Positions 1 through 7,849 of a stretch of DNA of 27,500 nt are shown here, in pieces. A program made the translations under genes and the position numbers. The notes under the pieces are model-generated. The model did no database searches, had not been told where the DNA came from, and saw nothing but the letters and a program-made list of their open reading frames with translations. Where the stretch lies: contig DCTZ01000002.1 of assembly GCA_002329485.1 (NCBI GenBank), positions 24,900 to 52,399 of the forward strand, given 5' to 3'. The DNA comes from Caryophanales bacterium UBA1427. Its GTDB lineage: Bacteria; Bacillota_I; Bacilli_A; ML615J-28; CAG-313. Within the stretch, counting starts at the first letter, position 1. The number at the start of each line of letters is the position of its first letter.

Positions 1-2
1 CC

Positions 3-704
3 ATCGTATTTTACATTTTAATGGTAATTTTGCCTTTGGGGGGACTGGTTTTATATTTATTGGGAAAACTTTCTATTGAAGTGGAAGGCTATCCCAATCT
101 TTTCGGTGCCATTGCCAATCCCCGCCTCAGCATCGTATCAAGCATTGTTTTGCTTTTTAACCTTTTGTGGGTTTCTTCGCAACTTACCGATACTTTAAAC
201 ATTGTTTCCGATGTCGTTTATACCGATGTCAAGGAACGGGTCTTTTGGAAACGGCGGATTTATTCGTTTTTGATTACACTGCTTTTGGTTTTCATAATTG
301 TGGTCGAAATTATCGCTTTTTTGGTGATTTCTGTTTTAATCAAACGTTTTGCCCAAAACAACATCTTTTACCAATATCCTCTTTTGCTTTCGGCTTTGCA
401 TATTTTGCAAATCATTATTCAGTTTGTGGGGATTTGGATTCTTACCGGTTTTATTTATAAATACGTCATTCCCGTCAAAGTTAAATTAGGCGCCGTCTTA
501 AAATCCTGCCTGATCATTACCGCAATTTGGTTTGTCATGACCTTTTTATACCAAACCTTTTTTGTCAGTTTTAAACAAGAAGCCTATACCCTTTTGTACG
601 GAACCCTGGCAAACACTTTTTTGTTTTTGCTTTGGCTTTATGCAATCAGTTACGTGTTTATTGCTGGATTAATTTTCAATTATTATCTTTACCGAAAACA
701 GTAA
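3..704 (+). CDS. YihY/BrkB family inner-membrane protein, 5' truncated by the window edge
   Basis: The reading frame is open to the first base, so the start codon lies outside; 233 residues are visible. They hold about five hydrophobic segments. The order matches the YihY/BrkB family (once called ribonuclease BN): an LLWVSSQLTDTLN segment, a basic ERVFWKRRIYSFLITL linker, a YKYVIPVKVKLGAVLKSC loop, and a C-terminal LLYGTLANTFLFLLWLYA segment ending in a membrane helix. The family has six transmembrane helices in roughly 280-400 residues, so the first helix or so is missing. Its molecular role is not established; it is not a proven nuclease. The 41-base gap to the next gene has no clear promoter or terminator, so the two may be cotranscribed. 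Family call is firm, function open. Confidence 0.85.
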   Translation: MVFYILMVILPLGGLVLYLLGKLSIEVEGYPNLFGAIANPRLSIVSSIVLLFNLLWVSSQLTDTLNIVSDVVYTDVKERVFWKRRIYSFLITLLLVFIIVVEIIAFLVISVLIKRFAQNNIFYQYPLLLSALHILQIIIQFVGIWILTGFIYKYVIPVKVKLGAVLKSCLIITAIWFVMTFLYQTFFVSFKQEAYTLLYGTLANTFLFLLWLYAISYVFIAGLIFNYYLYRKQ

Positions 705-745
705 ATAATAGTTTCGGACACAAAGAAAGCGCGAGGTGATAAGTC

Positions 746-1507
746 ATGCGTTTTGTTACGAAAGCACTTTTTGTTGTGTTCATTGCCTTCCTTTCCTTGG
801 GTTTAATCGGCTTAGGTAAAGTGGATGCTTGGGCCTACGGGTGGGGTTTCAAGAAAAACGACCGCCACCAGGTACCCGATATCGGCAAGTATGCTTCCGT
901 CATCGAAGGAACCTCGGCCTATTATGTCGGGGATCCTTCGAAAAAAGAAGTTTATTTGACCTTTGATGCCGGTTACGACAACGGCGAATTGGCAAACATT
1001 TTAGCTATTTTGCGCGAAAAAAAAGTGAAGGCGACATTCTTCTTAACGGGCGACTTTGTAAACCGCTTTTCTGATCTTTGCCGGCAAATAGTGAATGACG
1101 GTCATTTTATCGGAAACCACTCCGATTCCCACAAACCGCTTACCAGCCTTTCCGAAACCGAACTTGCCTTGGATTTGGCAAGCCTTGAAGAGAAATTCTT
1201 CGCTGCAACTGGAGCGGTTATGTCCAAGTATTTCCGGCCCCCGAGCGGTATTTTTGACCGCGAAAGCCTGCTGCGTCTAAAAAAACTGGGGTATAAAACC
1301 TGTTTTTGGTCAATAGCTTACAAAGATTGGGATACCGCAAACCAAAGGGGGGCGGATTACAGTTACGAAAGCGTCATCGATAATCTCCATAACGGGGCGA
1401 TTATTTTGATGCATTCGGTCTCTCAATCCAACCGGGAAGCCTTGGGAAAAATCATCGACGAGATCAGAAACCAAGGGTTTACGTTCAAGACCGTTGACGA
1501 ACTTTAG
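746..1507 (+). CDS. pdaA: Polysaccharide deacetylase, PdaA-like (delta-lactam-biosynthetic de-N-acetylase family)
   Basis: This 253-residue protein has an N-terminal hydrophobic segment (about residues 5-25) that would export or anchor it, then a carbohydrate esterase 4 (NodB) domain. Visible motifs: TFDAGYDNG (72-80, catalytic Asp74), GNHSDSH (123-129, metal-site His125 and His129), FRPPSG (163-168) and ILMHS with His223. The YGWGFKKN stretch before the domain, the FWSIAYKDW segment and the EALGKIIDEI end are typical of PdaA, which removes the acetyl group from muramic acid of peptidoglycan on the way to cortex delta-lactam. The residue after Asp74 is Ala, where canonical family-4 esterases have a metal-binding Asp and B. 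subtilis PdaA has Asn. Start chosen by GAGGTGA at 734-740. It implies a peptidoglycan wall; whether the organism sporulates cannot be seen. It could be another wall deacetylase of the same family. Confidence 0.88.
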   Translation: MRFVTKALFVVFIAFLSLGLIGLGKVDAWAYGWGFKKNDRHQVPDIGKYASVIEGTSAYYVGDPSKKEVYLTFDAGYDNGELANILAILREKKVKATFFLTGDFVNRFSDLCRQIVNDGHFIGNHSDSHKPLTSLSETELALDLASLEEKFFAATGAVMSKYFRPPSGIFDRESLLRLKKLGYKTCFWSIAYKDWDTANQRGADYSYESVIDNLHNGAIILMHSVSQSNREALGKIIDEIRNQGFTFKTVDEL

Positions 1508-1524
1508 GAACGAAAGGGGCAGTC

Positions 1525-1564
1525 GAATTGCCGGGCAAAAAACTCATGCAATTCTTGCCCTTTT
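1525..1564 (+). terminator. Probable terminator after the deacetylase gene
   Basis: GGGCAA (1533-1538) pairs with TTGCCC (1555-1560) and is followed by TTTTCTTCCTT. A second pair, GAATTGC (1525-1531) with GCAATTC (1548-1554), crosses the first, so the two stems exclude each other or form a pseudoknot. Moderate support because the loop is long and the T-run short. Confidence 0.5.
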
Positions 1565-1604
1565 CTTCCTTAAATGTAATTTCTATGCCTAAATACCTTA
1601 AATA

Positions 1605-1613
1605 TGGTATACT
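1605..1613 (+). promoter_or_regulatory. Extended -10 promoter of the rRNA methyltransferase gene
   Basis: TGG followed by TATACT (1608-1613) within TATGGTATACTAATA. Transcription would begin near 1620, so the Shine-Dalgarno GTGAGGA (1621-1627) lies at the very 5' end of the message. No clear -35 box, as is usual for extended -10 promoters. Confidence 0.7.
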
Positions 1614-1633
1614 AATATCTGTGAGGAAATTTT

Positions 1634-2998
1634 ATGAACATTTTAAGCAAAAATCAAGAAATCTTATTGTCAATCAAACGCATCGGCATTAACGGCGAAG
1701 GAATCGGTTATTACAAACGTTTGGCCGTTTTTGTTCCCGGCGCAATTCCCGGCGAAGAAGCAGTTGTCCGCATCAGCGATGTCTTCGAAAAATATGCCAT
1801 CGGTCAATTGCTCCGTTTCAAAAAAGAACCGTCGCCTTATCGCGTGACGCCGCCTTGTCCTTATTATGACAAGTGCGGAGGCTGTCAAATGCAGCACATC
1901 AGCTACGACGAACAGCTCCGAATCAAAAAAGCTTTGGTAGCGGAAGCCTTTGATCGTTACTATAACAAAGAATTGAACCCGAAAATCTTCAAAGATACGA
2001 TTGGTATGGAAAACCCTTGGCGTTATCGGAACAAAGCCAAACTTCCGGTCCGTTACGACGGGAAAAAATTGGTTACCGGATTATACGCTTTCGATTCCAA
2101 CCGTTTGGTTTATATCGACGATTGCATTGTGGAAAAAGAATTGGTCCGGGAAACCGTAGCCAAAATCTGCGAACATTTAACGAAATCCGAAATCATTGCC
2201 TACGAACCCCGCAGTAAAGAGGGGGTCTTACGGCATCTTGTGGTTCGGGAATCGAAAAACGAAGGAGAAGTCCAAGTCACTCTGATCTTATTCAAGGAAG
2301 ATGCCAGAACAATCAAAATCGCCAAAGAGCTGATTAACCTGCCGCATGTCGCATCTGTTTACATCAGTATCAACGATGACCCCGATGCCTTGGAAAACTT
2401 TGGCGAAAAGACGACGCTTTTGGTCGGAAAACCGGAAATCACCGAGAAATTGGGCGATTATTATTTCGATTTGTTGCCGACGGCCTTTTTCCAATTGAAC
2501 GTGGAACAAACGCAAAAGCTTTACGAGCAGGTAGCCAAAGTAGCAAAACTTACCGGAAACGAAAACATTGTGGATGGTTATTGCGGGGTGGGCACGATTG
2601 CCTTATGGCTTTCGGGCAAAGCCAAAGAAGTGCGGGGCATCGACGTCAACGCGGAAGCCATCAAAAACGCTAAAGAAAATGCCCTGAAAAACAAGGTTGG
2701 GAATGCTTCGTTTTATGTTGGAAGCGTCGCTGCGCTTTTGCAACAGTTTGAAAGAGATGGGTTTGTTCCGGATTTATTGGTAGTCGATCCGCCGCGTACC
2801 GGCATGGATGCGAAACTCTTAAATTATCTGCAAAACCATCCGGTCCAGCGCATCATCTATGTATCGTGCAATCCTTCGACTTTGGCAAAAAACTGCAGTC
2901 ACCTGCAAAGCAAATATCAGATTCTTTCTGTCCAGCCTCTTGACATGTTTCCGCAAACCGCCGCGGTCGAATCCGTGGTATTGTTGCAACGAAGGTAA
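1634..2998 (+). CDS. rlmD: 23S rRNA (uracil-5-)-methyltransferase, RlmD/RlmCD type
   Basis: A 454-residue SAM-dependent methyltransferase that makes 5-methyluridine in 23S rRNA. The N-terminal TRAM domain (about 8-62) should bind RNA. Cys75, Cys81 and Cys84 in CPYYDKCGGC, plus Cys164, form the usual 4Fe-4S cluster site. The C-terminal Rossmann domain has VDGYCGVGTIALWLSG (SAM loop), VDPPRTGMD, and VSCNPSTLAKNC with the catalytic Cys412. Length and all motifs fit the TrmA/RumA family. In Bacillus the single homologue RlmCD methylates both U747 and U1939, so RlmCD may be the better functional name. Start ATG sits 7 bases after GTGAGGA. Single gene, with its own promoter upstream and a strong hairpin downstream. 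Confidence 0.95.
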   Translation: MNILSKNQEILLSIKRIGINGEGIGYYKRLAVFVPGAIPGEEAVVRISDVFEKYAIGQLLRFKKEPSPYRVTPPCPYYDKCGGCQMQHISYDEQLRIKKALVAEAFDRYYNKELNPKIFKDTIGMENPWRYRNKAKLPVRYDGKKLVTGLYAFDSNRLVYIDDCIVEKELVRETVAKICEHLTKSEIIAYEPRSKEGVLRHLVVRESKNEGEVQVTLILFKEDARTIKIAKELINLPHVASVYISINDDPDALENFGEKTTLLVGKPEITEKLGDYYFDLLPTAFFQLNVEQTQKLYEQVAKVAKLTGNENIVDGYCGVGTIALWLSGKAKEVRGIDVNAEAIKNAKENALKNKVGNASFYVGSVAALLQQFERDGFVPDLLVVDPPRTGMDAKLLNYLQNHPVQRIIYVSCNPSTLAKNCSHLQSKYQILSVQPLDMFPQTAAVESVVLLQRR

Positions 2999-3010
2999 TA
3001 TTTTTGAAAA

Positions 3011-3051
3011 AAAAGCTATCGGAAAATAGGTGATTTTCCGATAGCCTTTTT
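3011..3051. terminator. Bidirectional intrinsic terminator
   Basis: A perfect 13-bp stem, GCTATCGGAAAAT (3015-3027) with ATTTTCCGATAGC (3033-3045), and a 5-base loop. CTTTTT follows on the plus strand; the minus strand ends in an eight-base T-run. It sits between convergent rlmD and the SGNH hydrolase gene and serves both. Confidence 0.93.
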
Positions 3052-3665
3052 CATTCGGTAACAGTGATTTTCTTTAGGATTTCGTTAGCGATAAACTTAT
3101 GTCCTTCCGCAGTGGGATGAACGCCGTCTTCCGACCAGTAAACCGGCGGTTTGGTTACGCTTGCTTCCCGGAACCGGCCGTCCAAAGTCAGATATTCGTG
3201 GCAGAACTTGGAGGCGAGGCGTCTTAGGATGAGAACACGCGGATATAATTCTTGGTAGAACCGGTTTTTTTCCGGATCGATATCGATAATAAACGGTTCG
3301 ATTAACAAAACCGGAATGTTTAAGTCCTGTCTGATTTTTTCCAGCAAGGTTTCCATGTTGGTTTGAAATTCTTCATCGGTCACGATTTTTCCCAAAGCAT
3401 ACTGATGCCATACATCATTGATGCCGATTAGGATGATAATATAATCGGGTTTTTCGGCCAAGACATCTTTTTCGTAGCGCTTTAATAGATCGATGGAACG
3501 GTCGCCGCCGACGCCCCGATTGATGACGGTCGCCTTTCCCGCCAAGGCTTCCTGCAAGTAAAGACAATAGCCTTTTCCTAAATCGTTTCGGTCCTGAAAG
3601 GATCTTCCGGCATCGGTGATACTGTCGCCGTAAACAAGAATTTTGCTTCCTTTTTTTACCTTCAT
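3051..3665 (-). CDS. SGNH/GDSL-type hydrolase (esterase or lipase-like)
   Basis: A 204-residue protein with the SGNH blocks in order: block I YGDSITDAG (catalytic Ser about residue 13), block II Gly in VNRGVGGD, block III GINDVW with Asn, and block V DGVHPTAEGH with the catalytic Asp and His. No signal peptide, so probably cytoplasmic. The family cleaves ester bonds of lipids, acetylated sugars or thioesters; the substrate cannot be read here. The frame stays open a further 73 codons upstream, but I chose the ATG at 3663-3665 because AAGGAG precedes it (CTCCTT at 3674-3679 on the plus strand) and the family starts just before YGDS. The longer version would run across the promoter and into csoR. 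Confidence 0.9.
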   Translation of the reverse strand: MKVKKGSKILVYGDSITDAGRSFQDRNDLGKGYCLYLQEALAGKATVINRGVGGDRSIDLLKRYEKDVLAEKPDYIIILIGINDVWHQYALGKIVTDEEFQTNMETLLEKIRQDLNIPVLLIEPFIIDIDPEKNRFYQELYPRVLILRRLASKFCHEYLTLDGRFREASVTKPPVYWSEDGVHPTAEGHKFIANEILKKITVTE

Positions 3666-3690
3666 GTAGATAACTCCTTTTACTGACATA

Positions 3691-3719
3691 ATTATACTCC
3701 GTTTTGTAGTTTTTGTCTT
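3691..3719 (-). promoter_or_regulatory. Promoter of the SGNH hydrolase gene
   Basis: On the minus strand, AAGACA (plus-strand TGTCTT, 3714-3719), a 17-base spacer, then a perfect TATAAT (plus-strand ATTATA, 3691-3696). It leaves a leader of about 20 bases that contains the AAGGAG site. It lies back to back with the csoR promoter. Confidence 0.7.
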
Positions 3720-3747
3720 GGACAAATAGTAAATTGATGCATCTTTT

Positions 3748-3776
3748 TTGACTAACGGGGCAAAATGGTTTATAAT
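3748..3776 (+). promoter_or_regulatory. Sigma-A-type promoter of csoR-copA
   Basis: TTGACT (3748-3753), exactly 17 bases, then TATAAT (3771-3776). The predicted start of transcription is about 3783, at the edge of the G/C-tract operator. Confidence 0.85.
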
Positions 3777-3783
3777 AAAGTAT

Positions 3784-3802
3784 ACCCCCCTATGGGAGGG
3801 GT
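3784..3802 (+). promoter_or_regulatory. Putative CsoR operator
   Basis: ACCCCCCTATGGGAGGGGT is a pseudo-palindrome of ACCCC and GGGGT separated by 9 bases. CsoR-family operators are known for such C-tract/G-tract dyads. It lies between the predicted transcription start and the ribosome binding site (GAGGTGA, 3803-3809), so a bound repressor would block csoR-copA; copper would release it. Assignment rests on position and pattern. Confidence 0.7.
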
Positions 3803-3813
3803 GAGGTGATGAA

Positions 3814-4074
3814 ATGAACGAACAAAGAAAAAAAGCCAAACTTTTAATCCAAACCGCAAAAGGCCAGACCGAAACCATTATCAATATGCTGGATGAAAAC
3901 CGTTATTGTGTCGATATTTCCAATCAGATACTTGCGGTGCAATCCTTGTTGAAAAAAGCCAATATATTGATTTTGGAACAACATATCAAGCATTGCGTCA
4001 AAGAAGCGGTTCAGGAAAACCGGGAAAAAGAAAAACTGGAAGAAATAACGAATATTTTGAACCGGTTGATTTAA
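3814..4074 (+). CDS. csoR: Copper-sensing repressor, CsoR family
   Basis: An 86-residue all-helical regulator of the CsoR/RcnR (DUF156) family, which binds DNA as a tetramer. It keeps the Cu(I) ligand set Cys32 (RYCVDI), His57 and Cys61 (EQHIKHC), the pattern that separates CsoR from the nickel/cobalt RcnR and formaldehyde FrmR branches. The N-terminal basic stretch and the QILAVQSLLKKAN helix are typical. It is the first gene of a two-gene unit with copA, 12 bases apart, and has a strong -35/-10 promoter and a G/C-tract dyad in front. It probably represses its own operon until copper binds. Confidence 0.93.
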   Translation: MNEQRKKAKLLIQTAKGQTETIINMLDENRYCVDISNQILAVQSLLKKANILILEQHIKHCVKEAVQENREKEKLEEITNILNRLI

Positions 4075-4086
4075 AAAGGAAAACAC

Positions 4087-6534
4087 ATGAAAAAAGAAAC
4101 AGTGAAAATTGAAGGCATGCATTGCGCATCATGCGCCCGATACGTCGAAAAGGCTGCTTCCTCCTTAACGGGCGTAAAAAACGCCAGCGTCAATTTGGCA
4201 ACCGAAAAAATGACGGTTGCATACGATGAAACAAAAGTTTCGCTGAAAGAAATTGCTAAGGCTGTCAAAGAAGCGGGCTATGAATTAATCGAAGAAGCGG
4301 AAGCCGTCAAGAAACTGCTGCAAATCGAAGGCATGACTTGCGCATCCTGCGCCAAAGCGGTCGAAAAAGTCACTTCCCGTCTGGAAGGTGTCAAAGAAGC
4401 AAATGTCAATCTTGCCCAAGAAACGCTGATTGTCAGTTACGATCCCAAGAAAACATCTTTAAACGATATCATTTTTGTAATCGAAAGAGCCGGTTACGGT
4501 GCCAAAGAAAAAGCTTCTGACGAACAGGCCCAAACACAAAACCGAGCCATTGTAAAACTGAAACGTCGCTTTTTGCTTTCGGTTGTTTTCGCCGTTCCCC
4601 TCTTATATGTTTCGATGGGAAGTATGATAGGGCTGCCACTTCCAAATGCGCTATCCGCCGACCATAACCCGTTATGGTTTGCCTTGCTTCAACTTATCCT
4701 AACGGTTCCGGTTGTGGCAATCGGACATCGGTTTTATTCGGTCGGTTTCAAAGCTTTATTTCGAAGACAGCCGAATATGGATTCTTTGATTGCCATCGGC
4801 ACAAGTTCCGCATTTTTATACGGGGTCTTTTCGGTAATCATGATTATTCTCGGCAAACACGAGTATGCTCATAATCTGTACTTCGAATCCGCCGCGGTGA
4901 TTTTAACCCTGATTACTTTGGGAAAATACTTGGAAACCCTCTCCAAAGGAAAAACGTCTGAAGCCATCAAGAAGCTGATGGGGCTTACCCCCAAACTGGC
5001 AACGATTATTGCTGACGAAAAAGAAGTGGTTGTTGATATCGCTCAAGTGAAAGTCGGACAAACAATCGTGGTAAAACCCGGAGAACGATTGCCCGTGGAC
5101 GGCATCGTCACCAAAGGCCATACAGCCATCGACGAATCGATGTTAACGGGGGAAAGCATTCCGGTCGAAAAAAGAGTCGGTGATACCGTCATCGGCGCAA
5201 GCATCAACACGAGCGGTCGGATTGAATACCAGGCCACAAAAGTCGGAAAAGATACCGTTTTGGCCCAAATCATTAAACTGGTGGAAGAAGCCCAAGGGTC
5301 GAAAGCTCCGATTGCGAAGCTTGCGGATAAGATTTCTGGGATTTTTGTTCCGGTGGTGATTACTCTTGCCTTAGTATCCGGAATTGCCTGGGGATTGTAC
5401 GAAAAAGATTTTGTCTTTGCCTTAACTATTTTCATTTCGGTTTTGGTTATCGCCTGTCCTTGCGCGTTGGGTCTTGCCACCCCGACTGCCATAATGGTAG
5501 GTACCGGCAAAGGCGCGGAATTGGGAATCTTAATCAAAAGCGCGGAAAGCCTGGAAATTGCCCACCATATCGATACGATAGTGTTCGACAAAACCGGAAC
5601 CTTAACCGAAGGTAAACCCGTGGTTACAGATGTGGTCAAGAGCGAAGGAATTTCCCTTGAAACTTTGTTGAGGTTTGCGGGTGGAATCGAACAGGGTTCC
5701 GAACATCCTTTGGGAAAAGCGATCGTAAACCATGCGAAGTCCCAAAATATTCCGCTATCCAAAATCGACGCATTTCAGGCTATTCCCGGTCAAGGGGTAA
5801 AAGGAATCGTCGAAAGCACCAAAGTCATCCTCGGCAACCAAAAACTGATGGAACATTTTAATATCGACACTTCCGTTTTTAAAGAAAAGGTCAGCCAAAT
5901 GCAAGAAAAAGGCCAAACGCCGATGTTTGTGGTGCTGGATGACAAATTGGAAGGCGTTATCAGCGTAAGCGATCCGATTAAGCCGACGGCTTCAGAAGCG
6001 GTCAATAAACTGAAAGGGTTGGGTTTGGAAGTAATCATGGTAACCGGAGATATCGAAAAAACCGCAAGAGCGATTGCCCGCGAAGCCGGAATCGAAAACG
6101 TCAAAGCGGAAGTTTTGCCAGAACAAAAAAGAAACATTGTCAAGAATTTGCAAGAAGAAGGCAAAAAGATTGCCATGGTGGGCGACGGCATTAACGATGC
6201 CCCATCGCTTGCGCAAGCGGATATCGGAATTGCAATCGGAAGCGGTACCGATGTGGCGATGGAATCGGCAGATATTGTGCTCATGAAAAATGATTTGATG
6301 GATGTTGTCACCGCTTTGGAATTAAGCCGCCAAACCATCAAAAATATCAAGCAAAACCTCTTTTGGGCATTTGGTTACAATGTGCTGGGAATTCCGCTTG
6401 CGATGGGAGTACTTCATTTGTTCGGAGGTCCCCTCCTTAACCCGATGATTGCGGCTGGGGCGATGTCATTAAGTTCGGTTTCGGTTGTCCTCAATGCCTT
6501 AAGACTGAAAAGGTTTAAACCAAACAGAAAATAA
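4087..6534 (+). CDS. copA: Copper-exporting P1B-type ATPase CopA
   Basis: An 815-residue membrane pump that exports Cu(I) from the cytoplasm using ATP. Two N-terminal heavy-metal domains carry GMHCASC (Cys13, Cys16) and GMTCASC (Cys85, Cys88). After them come the membrane helices, the actuator TGES (354-357), the CPC metal site (457-459), the phosphorylated Asp501 in DKTGTLTEG, the SEHPLG motif of the nucleotide domain and GDGIND (699-704). The last two helices hold YN and MSLSS, the Cu(I) (P1B-1) signature rather than the zinc or cadmium one. It is full length and intact. AAAGGA lies at 4075-4080, just after the csoR stop, so it is cotranscribed with and probably regulated by CsoR. No CopZ chaperone gene is next to it. 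Confidence 0.96.
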   Translation: MKKETVKIEGMHCASCARYVEKAASSLTGVKNASVNLATEKMTVAYDETKVSLKEIAKAVKEAGYELIEEAEAVKKLLQIEGMTCASCAKAVEKVTSRLEGVKEANVNLAQETLIVSYDPKKTSLNDIIFVIERAGYGAKEKASDEQAQTQNRAIVKLKRRFLLSVVFAVPLLYVSMGSMIGLPLPNALSADHNPLWFALLQLILTVPVVAIGHRFYSVGFKALFRRQPNMDSLIAIGTSSAFLYGVFSVIMIILGKHEYAHNLYFESAAVILTLITLGKYLETLSKGKTSEAIKKLMGLTPKLATIIADEKEVVVDIAQVKVGQTIVVKPGERLPVDGIVTKGHTAIDESMLTGESIPVEKRVGDTVIGASINTSGRIEYQATKVGKDTVLAQIIKLVEEAQGSKAPIAKLADKISGIFVPVVITLALVSGIAWGLYEKDFVFALTIFISVLVIACPCALGLATPTAIMVGTGKGAELGILIKSAESLEIAHHIDTIVFDKTGTLTEGKPVVTDVVKSEGISLETLLRFAGGIEQGSEHPLGKAIVNHAKSQNIPLSKIDAFQAIPGQGVKGIVESTKVILGNQKLMEHFNIDTSVFKEKVSQMQEKGQTPMFVVLDDKLEGVISVSDPIKPTASEAVNKLKGLGLEVIMVTGDIEKTARAIAREAGIENVKAEVLPEQKRNIVKNLQEEGKKIAMVGDGINDAPSLAQADIGIAIGSGTDVAMESADIVLMKNDLMDVVTALELSRQTIKNIKQNLFWAFGYNVLGIPLAMGVLHLFGGPLLNPMIAAGAMSLSSVSVVLNALRLKRFKPNRK

Positions 6535-6801
6535 ATGGTTTTTGTTTTTGAAAATTTATTTAAACTTTACTGAAGTGAAAGCGGAAATTTTTAAACCTAT
6601 TATGAGCTGTTTAAACAAAGACACAATTAAAAAGCAAAGGGAGCGGACCCTGTTCAAAAACCTTACTTTTTGAAAATAGGTCTTGCATATGGTCAAAGTT
6701 TATTTCTTGATTTTATCCCATTAGTAAAAACTGTTCAAACCTTTAAGTGGTAAAAAACTGTTATCGTAAAATTTCTAAATATGGAAAAAAAACTAATAAA
6801 T

Positions 6802-6829
6802 CACTGCTTTCCGGGCAGTGCTTTTTTTT
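6802..6829 (+). terminator. Intrinsic terminator upstream of the ptb operon
   Basis: CACTGC (6802-6807) pairs with GCAGTG (6815-6820) across a 7-base loop, followed by C and eight T. It ends copA read-through or a small RNA, and separates copper genes from the fermentation genes. Confidence 0.85.
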
Positions 6830-6875
6830 GGTAAAATTCCTTATAATAATGCCTTTAAAAACTAAAGAATTATTG

Positions 6876-6881
6876 TATAAT
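6876..6881 (+). promoter_or_regulatory. Probable -10 box of ptb-buk
   Basis: A perfect TATAAT at 6876-6881, five bases before a cre-like site. The -35 region (CTTTAA at 6853-6858, 17-base spacer) is weak. Other -10-like sequences occur at 6832 and 6842, so the exact start is uncertain. Confidence 0.55.
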
Positions 6882-6885
6882 GTTT

Positions 6886-6900
6886 ATGCAAACGTTTTAT
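6886..6900 (+). promoter_or_regulatory. CcpA cre-like site in the ptb leader
   Basis: ATGCAAACGTTTTAT matches 13 of 15 positions of the cre consensus WTGNAARCGNWWWCA (mismatches at the last two). It would lie across the transcription start, a position at which CcpA represses. Confidence 0.5.
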
Positions 6901-6926
6901 TGCTTTTTTGCAAATTGGAGGTACAT

Positions 6927-7823
6927 ATGAAGTCGTTAAAAGAACTTCTGAATTTTGAAACGAATAAACGAGTAAGGATAGCGGTTGCCTGTCCGGAGGA
7001 CCGGGAAGTGTTAGGCGCCCTTTTTGAAGCCTATGAACTCGGGATGGGCACTTTTTCGCTTTTCGGCGATGTTGACAAAATCAAAGCCGTTGCCGACGAA
7101 ATGGGAAAAGAAATTCCTAGCGATTTTTTATTGGTTAAGGCTGCCGACGGCCAGCAGGCATGCCAATTGGCGGTTAAAGCGGTATCCGGCGGCGAAGCCC
7201 AAATCCTCATGAAAGGTTTGATTGATACAAGCGTAATTCTGAGGGAAGCGTTGAACAAAGAATACGGAATTCGGACCGATAAAATCCTAAGCCATGTCAT
7301 GGTTTGCGAACTTCCTTTCTTAAACCGTGTGGTTTTGCTGAGTGACGGGGCCATGATTATCGACCCAACCGTTCCGCAAATGAAAGAAATCACGTTGAAT
7401 GCGGTTGAACTCGCCAAAGCTTTGGGGTTCGAATATCCGAAAGTTGCGATACTAAGCGCGGTGGAAAAAGTAAATCCGAAAATGCCGTCGACTATAAAAG
7501 CTCAGGAACTGATGGAACTTTGGCAAAACGGGGAAATTCCCGGTTGCGAATTATACGGACCGCTTGCGGTTGACGGGGCTTTAAGTTGGGAAGCGGCAAG
7601 GATTAAAAAAATCGACAGTCCCGTAGCGGGAAGAGCCGATATTTTAATCGTTCCGTTTATTGAAGTGGGCAATGCCTTATACAAAGGCTGGATGTTCGGC
7701 TGCTCGGGACCAAAGAGTGCCGGAATCATCATGGGTGCCAAAGCACCGATTGTTTTGACTTCGCGGGCGGATTCGCATGAAGCCAAATTGTATTCCATTG
7801 CTTTAGCAATCAAATGTTTATAA
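6927..7823 (+). CDS. ptb: Phosphate butyryltransferase (phosphotransbutyrylase)
   Basis: A 298-residue soluble enzyme of the phosphate acetyl/butyryltransferase family. It exchanges CoA of butyryl-CoA, or of branched acyl-CoAs such as isobutyryl- and isovaleryl-CoA, for phosphate. Recognisable blocks are the N-terminal KRVRIAVACPEDREVLGAL, the AQILMKGLIDTSVILREALNK helix, the FLNRVVLLSDGAMIIDPTV strand-turn and the C-terminal GNALYKGWMFGCSGPKSAG. Length equals the family norm (about 300). The frame is open 60 codons further upstream, but the ATG at 6927 follows GGAGG (6918-6922) and starts where the family starts. It lies 26 bases before butyrate kinase, its usual partner. Branched-chain substrates are inferred from the two leucine dehydrogenases and the oxidoreductase nearby. 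Confidence 0.93.
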   Translation: MKSLKELLNFETNKRVRIAVACPEDREVLGALFEAYELGMGTFSLFGDVDKIKAVADEMGKEIPSDFLLVKAADGQQACQLAVKAVSGGEAQILMKGLIDTSVILREALNKEYGIRTDKILSHVMVCELPFLNRVVLLSDGAMIIDPTVPQMKEITLNAVELAKALGFEYPKVAILSAVEKVNPKMPSTIKAQELMELWQNGEIPGCELYGPLAVDGALSWEAARIKKIDSPVAGRADILIVPFIEVGNALYKGWMFGCSGPKSAGIIMGAKAPIVLTSRADSHEAKLYSIALAIKCL

Positions 7824-7849
7824 AACCAATTAAGAAAAAGGAGTAAAAT

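Larger units (their letters stand above)
6535..6926 (+). other. 392-base gene-free, AT-rich intergenic region
   Basis: I see no protein gene here. It holds an AT-only inverted repeat over the copA stop (AAATAAAT 6529-6536 with ATTTATTT 6554-6561), an 8-bp hairpin TTCAAAAA/TTTTTGAA (6653-6674) with no T-run after it, a true terminator at 6802-6829, and the ptb promoter area. CTGTT(C/T)AAA recurs near 6608, 6650 and 6730. Because the terminator lies about 270 bases past copA, either copA has a long 3' tail or a small RNA ends there. A TGGTAAAAA at 6748-6756 could be a weak start for such an RNA, but nothing confirms it. Confidence 0.5.

Noticed and set aside
3666..3884. 73-codon N-terminal extension of the SGNH hydrolase
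   Set aside because: It would cross the TATAAT promoter and overlap csoR; the internal ATG at 3663-3665 has AAGGAG and matches the family start.
5043..6350. Long minus-strand open frames of 239 and 186 codons inside copA
   Set aside because: copA is intact and strongly conserved on the plus strand; the antisense frames have no recognisable domain or ribosome binding site and reflect codon bias.
6653..6674. TTCAAAAA/TTTTTGAA hairpin after copA as a terminator
   Set aside because: No T-run follows and the stem is almost all A-T; only the hairpin at 6802 has terminator form.
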